64,000 nucleotides of DNA, from assembly GCA_963772225.1 (NCBI GenBank), contig CAVYWD010000003.1, forward strand, positions 558,001 through 622,000, read 5' to 3'. Origin of the DNA: CAVYWD01 sp963772225. GTDB lineage: Bacteria; Myxococcota; Myxococcia; Myxococcales; UBA5297. How positions within the stretch are numbered: the first letter of the stretch is position 1; each line of letters begins with the position of its first letter. Below, one piece after another: positions 38,861-48,358 of the stretch. Under the pieces are notes generated by a model. The model saw only the letters and a list, made by a program, of their open reading frames with translations, did no database searches and had not been told where the DNA came from. Position numbers and translations under genes: made by a program.

Positions 38861-39472
38861 TCACCGGGGCAGAGGCGCCGGCCGACGCCGCGCGCCGCCC
38901 GCGGGCGAGACGTTGGGGTTGCCCGCCTCCCAGAAGCGGAGCAGCCGTCGCGCCCAGCGCCCGGCGTAGTCCACGCCGATGCGGGGGCCTCGGGCGATGC
39001 GCCCGGCGGGGCGCGCGGGCGGCGTAAGCCAGAGCGAGCCGCCGAAGAGGTCGGCGCCGTTGAAGCTCTTGTCCACGCCGAGCGCGCGGCACAGCTTGCC
39101 GGGGCCGTCGCCGAGCGACAGGCAATGGGCGACCGGCTCGATGGCACGCAGGAGCACGGCCTCGGCCACCCCCGAAGGTCCGGTGACCACGTTGAGGCAG
39201 TGGTGAACCCCATAGATGAAGTACACGTAGGCGCGCCCGGGCGGGCCGAACATCACCTCGGTGCGCGCGGTGCGGCCCTTGGAGGAGTGGCAGGCGAGGT
39301 CCGCGACACCCAGGTAGGCCTCCGTTTCCACGATGCGCCCGCGGCGGATCACCTCGCCGTCCCGCCGGGCGATCTCGCAGCCGATGAGCTCGCGCGCCAC
39401 CTGGGCGGTCGGCCGGTCGAAGAACGCCTCGGGGAGCGGCGACGGGGAGGCGAGCGAGGGCATCGGCTGCAT
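38861..39472 (-). CDS. 3-methyladenine DNA glycosylase (AAG/Mpg family)
   Basis: The protein has 203 residues: RIVETEAYLGVADLACHSSKGRT, FGPPGRAYVYFIYGVHHCLNVVTG, VLLRAIEP and GPGKLCRALGVDKSFNG are the AAG signatures. The catalytic Glu is in the VETEAY motif. It excises alkylated and deaminated purines in base-excision repair. It is divergent from the PAP2 gene, the starts being 44 bases apart. Confidence 0.93.
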   Translation of the reverse strand: MQPMPSLASPSPLPEAFFDRPTAQVARELIGCEIARRDGEVIRRGRIVETEAYLGVADLACHSSKGRTARTEVMFGPPGRAYVYFIYGVHHCLNVVTGPSGVAEAVLLRAIEPVAHCLSLGDGPGKLCRALGVDKSFNGADLFGGSLWLTPPARPAGRIARGPRIGVDYAGRWARRLLRFWEAGNPNVSPAGGARRRPAPLPR

Positions 39473-39516
39473 GGGAGTCCCTTGCGGCGCCGCCCGTCAA
39501 GGTCCAGGTCAATGGC

Positions 39517-40170
39517 GTGCGGCGATCGAGGCGAGGCGAGGCCACGCGGTGGCCGCTCGAGCTGGGCTCGATGGGGGCCGCGGCGGCGGTCTGGGCGGGG
39601 GGCGAATACGTTCGGCTGAGGCGCGCGCCGGCGCCGGGCCTGGAGCGCGAGGCGCAGCGCGCGCTCAACAAGCTGGACCGCGGCGCGCGGGAGATGTTGA
39701 TGCGAGTGCGGGCGACCGCGGCCGCCGAGCGGGTTTCGGACGCGCTGGGCTTCGGGGCGGCACCGCTCGCGTGCCTCGCCGCGCTCGTGCGCGTCGACGG
39801 GCTGGGGTTGGCCTTGGTACGGGACGCGCTCAAGGTCCTGCGCGCCGTCGCGGTGACCGGCGCGCTCAACCAGGTCATCAAGTTCGCGGCGCCTCGCGAG
39901 CGGCCGTTCGCGGCAGGCGCCGCCGAGGCGCTGGGCCGGGACCGGTACGGGTCCTTCTTCAGCAATCACACCAGCGCCGTGGCGGCCATGGCGACCGCGA
40001 CCGCGCGACTCGCCGCCCGTCGCGGGGCGAGCGGATGGATCGGAGCGCCGCTCTTCGCGCTCGCGCTCTTCGTCGGATACCTGCGGCTCGCGGCCGATCA
40101 GCACTACCTGACCGACGTGCTCGCCGGCGCCGCGTTCGGGACCGGCGCGGGGGCGCTGTTCATGGCCTAG
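39517..40170 (+). CDS. PAP2-family phosphatase, membrane protein
   Basis: The protein has 217 residues from GTG 39517 (an ATG at 39571 is a possible shorter start). The three phosphatase motifs are seen: KFAAPRERPF (KxxxxxxRP), FFSNHTS (in the PSGH position) and GYLRLAADQHYLTDVLAG (the SRxxxxxHxxxD type). Hydrophobic segments flank them. It dephosphorylates undecaprenyl-PP, phosphatidic acid or similar lipids at the membrane. The stop codon TAG lies at the first bases of a repeat element. Confidence 0.88.
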   Translation: MRRSRRGEATRWPLELGSMGAAAAVWAGGEYVRLRRAPAPGLEREAQRALNKLDRGAREMLMRVRATAAAERVSDALGFGAAPLACLAALVRVDGLGLALVRDALKVLRAVAVTGALNQVIKFAAPRERPFAAGAAEALGRDRYGSFFSNHTSAVAAMATATARLAARRGASGWIGAPLFALALFVGYLRLAADQHYLTDVLAGAAFGTGAGALFMA

Positions 40171-40370
40171 CGAGGCTGCGCCTCAGACCGACGAGGCATG
40201 TTGGAGAGGGTGCGGCGCAGCCTTGCGTCGATAGTTGATAGTCAATGGTTAATAGTTCTCGGCGCAAATCCGGCTCGGCAAAACTTGACTCAGGTGCATC
40301 ACGTTCGCGCCCTCAAGGCCTCTGGCGAGGCTGCGCCTCAGATGCATCCCGTTCGCGCCATGAAAGGCCT
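40168..40370 (+). repeat. Interspersed repeat copy, plus orientation, with partial second copy
   Basis: Bases 40168-40322 match the reverse complement of 10081-10235 at over 90%. A partial repeat of the end and start follows at about 40318-40370 (GAGGCTGCGCCTCAGATGCATCCCGTTCGCGCC). It opens with TAG and the hairpin GAGGCTGCGCCTC, and the TAG is the PAP2 stop. The ~150 bases beyond, to the PilZ gene, contain nothing I can identify. Confidence 0.85.
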
Positions 40371-40519
40371 CTCGCCGCGGCGGTCCCTCTCGCGAGAGCG
40401 CCGGGTCGGCCTCGAGCGCAATCGAGGGGCCTGCGATTTCGCTAAGACCCGACCGAACGCGTCGCGCGCAACCTCCAGGATGAACGACCGCGGGCGCCGC
40501 CGCTCCCGGGGCGCTCGCC

Positions 40520-40873
40520 TCAGTCCGAGTCCTCGAAGGCGACCAGCTTGAACAGCAGGTCGATGACCGCCTCGTCCTCGGGGCTGACGCGGGAGAACTG
40601 GCAGCCCGCGCAGCGCAGGGCGGGGTTCTTGTCGTGACCGGACCAGCGCACCACCGCCTTGAGGTGGAGCTTTTCGGACTGGAGCCCGGGGACCTGCGGA
40701 ACGCGGACGTCGAGGTCGAGCTTCTTGCCCGGCGCGAGCTCCTTCTCGGTCAGCAGGAGGAGGCCCTCCGCGCTGAGGTCTGCCAGGCGGCCGAGGGGCT
40801 TGCCGCTCTTCCGGTCGAAGACTTCGAGGTAGTAGACGAGGTGCCTGCGCTTCTGGCGGCGCTTCTCGGCCAT
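40520..40873 (-). CDS. PilZ domain protein
   Basis: The protein has 117 residues from ATG 40873. The canonical cyclic-di-GMP-binding pattern is present: Arg-rich RRQKRRHLVYYLEVFD (RxxxR) and ADLSAEGLLLL (DxSxxG). The C-terminal region (FSRVSPEDEAVIDLLFKLV) is the usual PilZ helix. It is probably a free-standing effector for c-di-GMP. The gene is divergent from murJ with 122 bases between. Confidence 0.88.
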   Translation of the reverse strand: MAEKRRQKRRHLVYYLEVFDRKSGKPLGRLADLSAEGLLLLTEKELAPGKKLDLDVRVPQVPGLQSEKLHLKAVVRWSGHDKNPALRCAGCQFSRVSPEDEAVIDLLFKLVAFEDSD

Positions 40874-40995
40874 GGGACCTCCAATCGCTCCCTCCAATTC
40901 AAGACGTAGCACACCCGGCGACAGGGCGGCGGACCCGGCCAGAGTGAGCCGGCGCGTGGCGGCGGGCGCGAGGTGTGCTTGAATCGCCGCCCACC

Positions 40996-42684
40996 ATGGC
41001 CGCCGAGCCGAGCTCCGCTCTCGAAAGTCCGCCGTTGCCTCCCCCGCCGACCTCCGGGCCGCCGAAGCAGGCGAGCGCCCTGCGCTCCACCCTGCTCGTC
41101 TCCGCGGGGACGCTGGCCTCGCGCCTGCTCGGCCTGGTGCGCGAGCAGCTCTTCGCCGCGCTCTTGGGCGCGGGCTACTTCGCCGACGCGTTCGTCGCCG
41201 CGTTCCGCATCCCGAACCTCCTTCGCGACCTGTTTGCCGAGGGCGCGCTCTCGGCGGCGTTCGTCCCCACCTTCGCCAAGGTCGACAAGGAAGAGGGACG
41301 CGCGGCCGCCTATGCCCTGGCGAACCGCGTGGTCGGTGCCATCCTGGTCGTCGTGGGGGCCGTCGCCCTGGCCGGCATCGCCTTCGCCGCGCCGCTGGTC
41401 CGCGCGCTCGCGCCCGGTTTTTCGGCGGTCCCCGGCAAGCTGGAGCTGACCGCCCAGCTCGCGCAGCTCATGATGCCGTTCCTGCTCGTCGTCTCGCTGG
41501 CGGCGTTGATGATGGGCATGCTCAACGCGCGCGGCATCTTCGGCCGCCCGGCGGTCGCCCCGGCGCTCTTCAACGTCGCCGCCATCGCCGTCGGCGTGGG
41601 CCTCTGGCTCGCCGGCGCCACGCCGCAGGTCGCGGTGGTGGGCTGGTCGCTGGGCACGATCGTCGGCGGCGCCGCGCAGCTCGCGGTGCAGCTGCCGCCG
41701 CTCTTCGCCGACGGCTTTCGCATCCGGCCGCGGCTGGCCGGGAGCCTGGCAGACCCGAACGTGCGCAGGATGGCCCGGCTCATGGCGCCCGCCACGGCGG
41801 GCCTCGCCGCGACCCAGCTGAACATCTTCATCAACACCCAGTTCGCGAGCGGGCAGCCCGGCGCCGTCTCCTGGCTCAATTACGCCTTCAGGCTTATGTA
41901 CCTGCCCATCGGCCTGTTCGGCGTAGCCATCGCCACCGTGACCGCGAGCGGGCTGGCGCGCAGGGCGGCCGAGAAGGACCTCGCCGGCCTGAAGGCGGCC
42001 CTGAGCCAAGGCATGCGGCACGTGGCGTTCCTCACCGTGCCGTCCACCGTGGGGCTCGCGGTGCTCGCCGAGCCCATCGTCGGCCTCATCTACCAGCACG
42101 GCCGGTTCGGCCCCGCCGACACGAGCGCCACCGCCGTCGCGCTCATGGGCTATTCGCTGGGGCTCTACGCCTACTCCGGGGTGAAGGTCGTGGCGCCGGC
42201 GTTCTACGCGCTGGACCACTCGCGGCTCCCGGTCATGGCCTCGGCCGCGGCGGTGGCAACAAACCTCTTGCTCAACCTCGCCGCCCACCGCTGGTTGGGG
42301 AGCATGGGGCTCGGCTATCTGGGGCTCGCCGCGGGGACCTCGCTGGGCGCCCTGGTCAATCTGGGCGTGCTGAGCCTGTCGTTCCGAAGCTTCACCCGCG
42401 AGGTCGCGGGGCCCGGCGGGCTCTTCGCCCAGCTCGCCAAGGTGCTCCTCGCCTCGGCGCTGATGGGGGCCGCCGTCCTGCTCGCCATTCGCGGGTTCGA
42501 CGCCGCGCTGGTCGCTCGGGGCATCGGCGCCCGGGTCTTTTGGGTGCGCCTCGCGCGGGTCGCCGGCGGGGTGCCGCTCGGCGCGCTGCTCTATGCCGCG
42601 CTCTGCCGCGCGCTGGGCATCGGCGAGATGGAGGAGATCCTGGCGGCGCTGAGGCGGCGGAGGGCGCGGCGCCAGGGCGCGTGA
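40996..42684 (+). CDS. murJ: Lipid II flippase MurJ
   Basis: The protein has 562 residues from ATG 40996. About 14 membrane segments are seen, starting at SALRSTLLVSAGTLASRLLGLVREQLFAALLGAG, followed by FRIPNLLRDLFAEGALSAAFVP, a MurJ/MATE signature. Conserved charged residues (RxxGxxRE, RIPNxxRxxFxEGxxxxxFVP) support a lipid II flippase over other MOP exporters. It has a Pro-rich N-terminal cytoplasmic tail of ~30 residues. It stands alone. Confidence 0.93.
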   Translation: MAAEPSSALESPPLPPPPTSGPPKQASALRSTLLVSAGTLASRLLGLVREQLFAALLGAGYFADAFVAAFRIPNLLRDLFAEGALSAAFVPTFAKVDKEEGRAAAYALANRVVGAILVVVGAVALAGIAFAAPLVRALAPGFSAVPGKLELTAQLAQLMMPFLLVVSLAALMMGMLNARGIFGRPAVAPALFNVAAIAVGVGLWLAGATPQVAVVGWSLGTIVGGAAQLAVQLPPLFADGFRIRPRLAGSLADPNVRRMARLMAPATAGLAATQLNIFINTQFASGQPGAVSWLNYAFRLMYLPIGLFGVAIATVTASGLARRAAEKDLAGLKAALSQGMRHVAFLTVPSTVGLAVLAEPIVGLIYQHGRFGPADTSATAVALMGYSLGLYAYSGVKVVAPAFYALDHSRLPVMASAAAVATNLLLNLAAHRWLGSMGLGYLGLAAGTSLGALVNLGVLSLSFRSFTREVAGPGGLFAQLAKVLLASALMGAAVLLAIRGFDAALVARGIGARVFWVRLARVAGGVPLGALLYAALCRALGIGEMEEILAALRRRRARRQGA

Positions 42685-42765
42685 GTCGAGGGCGCGGCAG
42701 AGCGCCCGTCCCGAGCGCTGGCGACCTCGGCTCGCTCCGCGTTCCTGTGCGCCGATCGACTCGGG

Positions 42766-43461
42766 TCAGTCCGTCTCCGCCGCGCGCGGGGCCGCAAAGA
42801 CGCCTCGGATGAAGTCGTCGAGCGTCTTGCCCGGCTCGTCGACGAAGGGCGAGTCGAGCTCGACATTCCGCATCCGGTCGAGGCGGAAGCTCCGGAAGTC
42901 GCCGCGGAGCTCGCACCACGAGGCCATGGAGAAGACCTTGCCCCAGAAGGCGACGCCCAGCGGGCGCACCGTCCTCGAGGTGGCGCGCTCGCCGCGGTCG
43001 ACGTAGTCGAACCGCAGGCGCCGCTTTCGGCGGACGGCCTCGCGCACGGCGCCCAAAGAACCCGCGGCGCGGCCGGGGTGGAGGGCCGGCGACAAGAGCT
43101 CGCGGGTTGCGATCCGGGCGCGCAACTTCTCCGGAACCACCCGCTCGACCTTGGCGAGCAGAGACTCGGCGGCGCGCGCCAGCGCTGGGTCGGCCCAGCT
43201 CTGCACCACCCGCGCCCCGAGCACGAGCGACTCGACCTCCTCCTCGTCGAACATGAGCGGCGGCAGGTCGAAGCCGCGCGCGAGCGCGTAGCCCACGCCG
43301 GCCTCGCCGCGGATGGGCACGCCCGAGAGCGAGAGGTCGCGCACGTCGCGGTAGACGGTGCGCTCCGAGACCTCCAGCTCGCGGGCGAGACGGCGCGCTG
43401 TGACGAGCCGGCTTCGCCGGAGCAGCTGGACGAGGCGAAAGAGCCAATCGGCGCGGCGCAT
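42766..43461 (-). CDS. WYL-domain helix-turn-helix transcriptional regulator (YafY type)
   Basis: The protein has 231 residues. The N-terminal HTH (RRADWLFRLVQLLRRSRLVTARRLARELEVSERTVYRDVRDL) is typical of the YafY/HTH_11 group. The middle matches the helical linker (FDEEEVESLVLGARVV) and the C-terminus is a WYL-like domain (RLRFDYVDRGERATSRTVRPLGVAFWGKVFSMASWCELR). WYL domains are thought to sense nucleic-acid or nucleotide ligands. It lies downstream of the VOC gene on the same strand, 15 bases apart, so the two probably share a transcript. Confidence 0.88.
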   Translation of the reverse strand: MRRADWLFRLVQLLRRSRLVTARRLARELEVSERTVYRDVRDLSLSGVPIRGEAGVGYALARGFDLPPLMFDEEEVESLVLGARVVQSWADPALARAAESLLAKVERVVPEKLRARIATRELLSPALHPGRAAGSLGAVREAVRRKRRLRFDYVDRGERATSRTVRPLGVAFWGKVFSMASWCELRGDFRSFRLDRMRNVELDSPFVDEPGKTLDDFIRGVFAAPRAAETD

Positions 43462-43476
43462 GCCTGGACTCTCGCA

Positions 43477-43830
43477 CTAGGGCTTGAGGTATTGCCAGAG
43501 CGCGAAGGCTGCGCCCCCCGGGTCGCGCAGCACCGCCAACACGGCCTGATCCGACACGGGCGTCGAAGGGAGCAGCACGGTCGCTCCCAGCCGCTGCGCC
43601 TTTTCGACAGCGCCGTCGAGCGCGGCGACGTTGATGTACGGCAGCCAGTGCGGCGGGCGGTCGTCCTTCATCATGCCGCCCCGGGCCTCTCCCTCGCCTT
43701 GAATGTCGAAGTAGGCGAGCTCGGGGATGGGGGACTTCTCGAACTTCCACTCGAACATCTCGCCGTAGAATTTGCGGCACTTCTCGGTCTCGGCGGTGTG
43801 GAGCTCCACATAGCTGAAGAGATTGGACAT
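43477..43830 (-). CDS. VOC (glyoxalase/bleomycin resistance) family protein
   Basis: The protein has 117 residues from ATG 43830; the frame is open further upstream without homology. The VOC fold is recognised from FSYVELHTAETEKCRKFYGEMFEWKFEKSP, YINVAALDGAVEKAQRLGATVL and VLRDPGGAAFALWQY. Members include lactoylglutathione lyases and antibiotic-binding proteins; this short form is of unknown activity. It precedes the WYL regulator on the same strand. Confidence 0.88.
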   Translation of the reverse strand: MSNLFSYVELHTAETEKCRKFYGEMFEWKFEKSPIPELAYFDIQGEGEARGGMMKDDRPPHWLPYINVAALDGAVEKAQRLGATVLLPSTPVSDQAVLAVLRDPGGAAFALWQYLKP

Positions 43831-43987
43831 GGCACTTCCCTTGGAACGCGGGCGCCGGGATTGGCGCGTGCGATGAGCAAGGTGGCTTTGGGCTCCTGAC
43901 AGCGTCGTGTCAGGAGCCTCGCCCGCGCTTGTCGCGGGACGGGTCCCGCGGCCACCATGGTTCGGGAGCATCGCGAGGAGAACCCCC

Positions 43988-44521
43988 ATGGACCGACGCG
44001 AGCGGTACGAAGCGCTGGCGGCAAAGGGGGGCGCCTCGGCCGACGAGGTGCTCGAGTTCTACGACGAGCTCCCTCCGGTGCGCGTCGACGAGCTCCAGGG
44101 GCGATGGAGAGGGTCGGAGCTTCCCACCGGACACCCGATGGACGGGCTGCTCGAGGCCTGCCGATGGTACGGCAAGGAGTTCATCGACGCGGAGCGCGTC
44201 CACCCGCTGCTCTTCTCGACCTCGTCGGGCAAGGTCTTCAGGGTCGACCCTCGCCGGATCCCCATGGGCCTCGCGGCTCGGATGCCGAGGGGGAAGGCGC
44301 TGCGGTGGCTCTTTTCCGCAGCGAGCCCCTTTCTTCGGACCGACCGGCCCAAGGCGCGGCTGCGCAGGGTGGAGTACCGCGGGAAGGTGAGCGCTGCGAT
44401 GATCTACGACGACCTGCCCATCCTTGACGCCTTTCGGCGCGTTGACGCCAGTGTCTTGCTCGGAGCGATGGATTTTCGCGGGGAGGCGAGGCCCTTCATT
44501 TTTGCGTTGATGCGGGAGTAG
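43988..44521 (+). CDS. DUF4334 / GXWXG domain protein
   Basis: The protein has 177 residues from ATG 43988. The GXWXG motif appears in VDELQGRWRGSELPTGHPMDGLL, followed by WYGKEFIDAERVHPLLF, and then the DUF4334 part (ARLRRVEYRGKVSAAMIYDDLPILDAFRRVD and VLLGAMDFRG). The family is small, cytoplasmic and without known biochemical role. It is divergent from the VOC gene. Confidence 0.88.
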   Translation: MDRRERYEALAAKGGASADEVLEFYDELPPVRVDELQGRWRGSELPTGHPMDGLLEACRWYGKEFIDAERVHPLLFSTSSGKVFRVDPRRIPMGLAARMPRGKALRWLFSAASPFLRTDRPKARLRRVEYRGKVSAAMIYDDLPILDAFRRVDASVLLGAMDFRGEARPFIFALMRE

Positions 44522-44610
44522 GTGCGGCCGGGGAGGGGAATCGAGAAGCCGGGGCGGGATCGGGACCGGGTGGGGTGCGTTTGCGGGGACGGGGACGGAG
44601 ACGAACGGGG

Positions 44611-44643
44611 CACGGTTCACGGTTCACGGTTCACGGTTCACGG
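44611..44643. repeat. 7-bp tandem repeat (CACGGTT)
   Basis: The unit CACGGTT occurs four times in a row, with a partial fifth, between DUF4334 and the convergent membrane protein gene. The surrounding 44522-44787 gap (266 bases) shows no gene. Such short repeats can vary in copy number by slippage. Confidence 0.7.
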
Positions 44644-44787
44644 GCGCGGGCCGACCCGTGCTCGGGCTCGAAGAGAGGCCGCGCCCGAACCCGTCCCGCA
44701 CCTGGTTTGTCACTTCGCCGCGAATGCGGAACCCAGGCCGAACAGAGGCCGCGCTTCCTGGCGCACGCCTGAGGCGGCCCGCCCCAA

Positions 44788-45906
44788 TCAGCCCGCGGCG
44801 CGCCCCTCGCCCGTGCGCAGGGGGCGCAGCGCGGCGTCGCAGTCGCCGCAGCGCGCGGCGCCCGCGCGGAAGGTGGAGGAGCAGAGCGGGCAGTAGGACT
44901 CGGCGAGCGGATCGGCGGCGGCGGGGTCCGCGAGGAGCGGCTCGAGCGGTTCGTTCAACTGCTCGAGGACCCGCGTCCAGTGCCGTCGCTCGAGCTCCCA
45001 GGGCCCCTCGGGATCCGCCGCGAGCTCGCTCGAGAGCGCAATCCGCCGCAGCTCCTGGCGCGCGAGGACCCGAAACTCGTCCCTGGGGAGGAGGGCCGCG
45101 GCCAGCGCGGACCCGTGGAAGCGCAGGTAGAGATCGCGGGAGAGGTGGACCAGCGGGTGGAGCGCCGAGAACGGCAGGAGGACGAGCGGGGCGACGCGCT
45201 TGCCTATCTCCGCCGCCCGGCACCCCGACCGCCTGAGGAGCGCCGCCGCCAAGGCGCCGTTGACGGCCATGAGCCCCAGCGCCGCGAGCGCGAGCAGAGA
45301 GAGGTCCAGCTGCAGCTTCGGCTCCAGGAAGACCTGCCACGGCAGCGCGCCGAAGACGAGCAGGAAGAAGAGCCACGCCACGGCCTGCACGAACGGGCCG
45401 AACGCGCGGCGGGCGGCGCGCATCTTCTGGAGTGCCGCGAGGTCCGTCGACTCTGCAAGGTGGGCCTCGAGCGCGGCGGCGCGGCGGCCGGGGTCGAGGC
45501 GGCGGAGCGACTCCAGGCGCGCGGCGATGGACGCGGCGCTCTCCGGCGTCGGCGCCACCGCTACGAGCACGTCGCCGGCGAACACTTTCTTGCGCTCGGC
45601 GACCACCTCGCCCAGGCCCGCGAGCTCGAGCGTGCACAGGTCGCCGGAGCCGAAGATGCGCGGCGCGTAGGGCCGGCGCGGGTCGGCGAACCAGAGGCGG
45701 TCGCCGTGGAGCCAGAGCGGCAGCGCGTGCGAGCCGATGGCCTCCGCGCTCGGCCAAGGCGGGAGCACCCCGAGCCCGCTGGTCATCAACCGGAAGCGCC
45801 GCCCACCCGACGCGAAGAGCAGGTGGTGGCGCCCTAAGTTGACCGCCAGCTCGAGGGCATAGAAGGCCGCGAGGTAAGGCAGGATGTCGGCGAGCAGCTC
45901 CTGCAT
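44788..45906 (-). CDS. Hypothetical membrane protein with C-terminal zinc ribbon
   Basis: The protein has 372 residues. Hydrophobic stretches near 10-20, ~180-230 (VQAVAWLFFLLVFGALPWQVF, LSLLALAALGLMAVNGALAAAL) and ~240-260 indicate two to four membrane passes. The C-terminus holds a zinc-ribbon-like knuckle pair: SYCPLCSS and ARCGDCDAALR. The family was not recognised. It follows the DUF2167 gene by 9 bases on the same strand, so the two likely form an operon. Confidence 0.65.
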   Translation of the reverse strand: MQELLADILPYLAAFYALELAVNLGRHHLLFASGGRRFRLMTSGLGVLPPWPSAEAIGSHALPLWLHGDRLWFADPRRPYAPRIFGSGDLCTLELAGLGEVVAERKKVFAGDVLVAVAPTPESAASIAARLESLRRLDPGRRAAALEAHLAESTDLAALQKMRAARRAFGPFVQAVAWLFFLLVFGALPWQVFLEPKLQLDLSLLALAALGLMAVNGALAAALLRRSGCRAAEIGKRVAPLVLLPFSALHPLVHLSRDLYLRFHGSALAAALLPRDEFRVLARQELRRIALSSELAADPEGPWELERRHWTRVLEQLNEPLEPLLADPAAADPLAESYCPLCSSTFRAGAARCGDCDAALRPLRTGEGRAAG

Positions 45907-45915
45907 CGCCGAAAG

Positions 45916-46881
45916 CTACGAGTCCGAGCCGCTCGCGGGGCCCGAGCCGCTCTTGGAATCCGAGCCGCTCATGCGGCCGCGTCGCCCGCCGGTGAAGAGG
46001 CGCTTGATGCTCGCCCCGACGCCGGCGATGGCCACGACCACCAGCTTCCAGGCCTTGGCGAGGAACTTGCCGAGCACCGCGAAGAGCCCCAGCTTCACCG
46101 CCGCCGCGCCCGCGCCGGCCGCGACCAGCGCCGCGAGCCCGTACTGCGCCACCTTGTCGCCCTGGCGAAACTCGGCGTAGGTCTTGCCCGACTTGAAGCT
46201 GAACTTCGAGAGGAGCTTCTCCGCCGCCACCTTGGAGGCGTCGAGGTTCTCCGGCGCGTCGGCGAGGGTCACGGACATGTACCCCTCGCGGCTCAGGATG
46301 CGGATGTTGTAGTTCACCACGTCGCTGCCGTCGTCGCTCTTGGCGAGCAGCGCCCACGTGAAGTTGTGCGTCTTCGAGTCGTAGGTGGGCTTCTGCTTCC
46401 AGCCGATGACGTGGAGGGCGGGGATGTTTCGCGTCTGGCGCTCTTTGTTGGCTTCTTCGGTCCCCTCGGTGATGGACTTCAAGAGCGCGTCGGCGTCAAT
46501 CTTGTCTTTCTCGTCGTCCTTCACGTGGCCGACGTCGCTGTATTCGAAGACGAGCAGCCAGGTGTCCTTCTTGTCGGTGGGGGCGACCAGCCCGACCTCG
46601 TTTCCGTTCGGCTGGTTGCCCATGGCGTAGAGCAGCCGCCGCGCGTCCGAGGAGCCGACGAACCGGTGGGACTCTTCGAGGGTGAGCTCCGCGAGGTTGT
46701 TCCCGAGGTCCACCTTGGCCGGCCCCTTGGTCCACTTGACGGCCTCGTGGCCTTGCCCGGTGACGGCCTGGCTGGGAGCGCCGTCATCGTCCTTGGCCGG
46801 CGCCTCGGCGCCGAAGGCTGGGAGGCAGAGAAAGAGCGCGACGGCCCCGGCGACGGCGGGGGCGCGAGGGAAGAACGACAT
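45916..46881 (-). CDS. DUF2167 membrane-anchored protein
   Basis: The protein has 321 residues from ATG 46881. The N-terminal signal (PAVAGAVALFLCLPAFGAEA) is followed by the DUF2167 domain (VKWTKGPAKVDLGNNLAELTL, YAMGNQPNGNEVGLVAP, HVIGWKQKPTYDSKTHNFTWALLA, NYNIRILSREGYMSVTL). Near the C-terminus is a hydrophobic stretch (YGLAALVAAGAGAAAVKLGLFAVLG) and then a Ser/Gly-rich basic tail. DUF2167 proteins are conserved membrane proteins of unknown function. It is coupled to the zinc-ribbon membrane protein downstream. Confidence 0.88.
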   Translation of the reverse strand: MSFFPRAPAVAGAVALFLCLPAFGAEAPAKDDDGAPSQAVTGQGHEAVKWTKGPAKVDLGNNLAELTLEESHRFVGSSDARRLLYAMGNQPNGNEVGLVAPTDKKDTWLLVFEYSDVGHVKDDEKDKIDADALLKSITEGTEEANKERQTRNIPALHVIGWKQKPTYDSKTHNFTWALLAKSDDGSDVVNYNIRILSREGYMSVTLADAPENLDASKVAAEKLLSKFSFKSGKTYAEFRQGDKVAQYGLAALVAAGAGAAAVKLGLFAVLGKFLAKAWKLVVVAIAGVGASIKRLFTGGRRGRMSGSDSKSGSGPASGSDS

Positions 46882-47166
46882 GGAGAGTCCTCCGGCGTGA
46901 GCGGACAGTGGGCGGTGCGAGGCGCGCAGTTTAGCCAAGCGCGCGGCTTGGCGCCAACCGCCGGTCGCCTGCCTCGCACGGCCTGGGCACAAGGGCGCTC
47001 ACGGGCGCTCGAGCCGTCGGACGAACGCGAGCAGCTCGGCGACGTCGAAGGGCAGTATTCTCAAGCCTCGAAATCGCCTCGCCGCTTCGTCCTCATGAAG
47101 CTCTGCGGGCGGCCCGGTGCTATGGTCCGAAGCCCCCGGCGCTGCGAGCGCTGAGAGGGAAGGACG

Positions 47167-48212
47167 ATGCCCCTGCCGATCGCCGCTTCACGACCGCTCG
47201 ACGACGGCAGGCGCGCATGGCTTGCCTTCGCGTTGGGCGTTGCCGCCATCGTCCTGGCCTCCCGCGCCGTGGTGGCGTCCAGCGGCTTTCGCGCGCGCCC
47301 GTCGCTCATCGGCCTCGGCGTCGCGTCGGACCTGACGCTCACGCTCGCCGCCGTGGCCTGGCTGACGTTGGTCCGCACGGGCCGGCTCTCGCCGGCCTCA
47401 CTGGTCGCGGTCGTCTCGGCGGGGGTCGGCATCGCCGCCGCGCTCCTGCCGCCGGGGGCGGTCCCCGGCGTCCGCTCCGCCGCGCGCGTCGCCGTGCCCG
47501 GGCTCGAGGTCATCCTCCTGAGCTGGGTGCGCGGGCCGCGCTCGACGTCCGCCGCTCGCTGCGCGAACGCGGGGACGACCTCCCTCTCGAGGACCTTCTG
47601 CGCGCCGGAGCGCAGAGGAGCATCGGTCGCCATCGCGGCATCGACACCCTGATCACCGAGCTCTCCTTCCTGGGCATGGCGCTCTTCTCGTGGCGGAGCG
47701 CGCCGCACGTGCCCGCGGGCGCCGCGCCGTTCACCGTCCACCGCACCTGCGGCCTCGGCGCGGTCTTCGCCGGGCTCGTCCTCGCGAGCGTGGCGGAGAC
47801 GCTCGGGGCCCACTTCCTCATCGCGCAGTGGAGCTCGCGCGGCGCTTGGCTCTCGACGGCCGCTTCGGCCTACTTCGTGGTCTGGCTCCTGGGCGACCTC
47901 CGGGCGATGAGGCTCCGGCCCATCCTCCTCGAGCGCGACCGGCTGCGCGTCCGCATCGGGCTGCGCTGGCGGGCGGAGGTCCCGCTCGCCTCCATCCGGA
48001 AGATCTGCGCCGGCCCCGACCCGCTTCGGCACCGCACGTGCGCCGTGGCCTCGCCGCTCGGCGGACCGAACCTGTATTTGCACCTGGACGGGCCGGCGGT
48101 CCTGGAGGGGCCCCTGGGGCTTCGCCGCCGCGGCGACTGCCTGGGGCTCAGGGTCGACGACCCCGAGGCGCTGCGGCGGGCCATCGCCGAGCGTCGGCCA
48201 GGGGTCGGCTGA
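47167..48212 (+). CDS. Hypothetical multi-pass membrane protein, frameshifted
   Basis: The first part (ATG 47167) has hydrophobic segments AWLAFALGVAAIVLASRAVV, LTLTLAAVAWLTLV, ASLVAVVSAGVGIAAALL and LEVILLSWVR. Near 47530 the expected continuation (AALDVRRSLRERGDDLPLEDLLRAG ... LITELSFLGMALFSW ... VFAGLVLASVAETLGAHFL ... ASAYFVVWLLGDLRAM) is in another frame, compatible with one missing base. The C-terminal ~90 residues are soluble. The fold resembles no family I know. Confidence 0.6.
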
Positions 48213-48358
48213 GGCCGCTCACCGGCACGCGCGCTCTTCTCGGCGCGGGTCGCCTCCGCTCGAGGCGGCACCTCGCCTCGGCCGCCGCCTTCCGGTGCTG
48301 GCTCATGGCGCACGAAACCCGCGCCGTTGAGCTCCGGTGGCGTTCTGTCGAAAGGGTG

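Noticed and set aside
46999..47122. Short minus-strand frame ending ILPFDVAELLAFVRRLERP, like the tail of a cytochrome c
   Set aside because: Too short, no haem motif and no start, so I could not support a gene or family.
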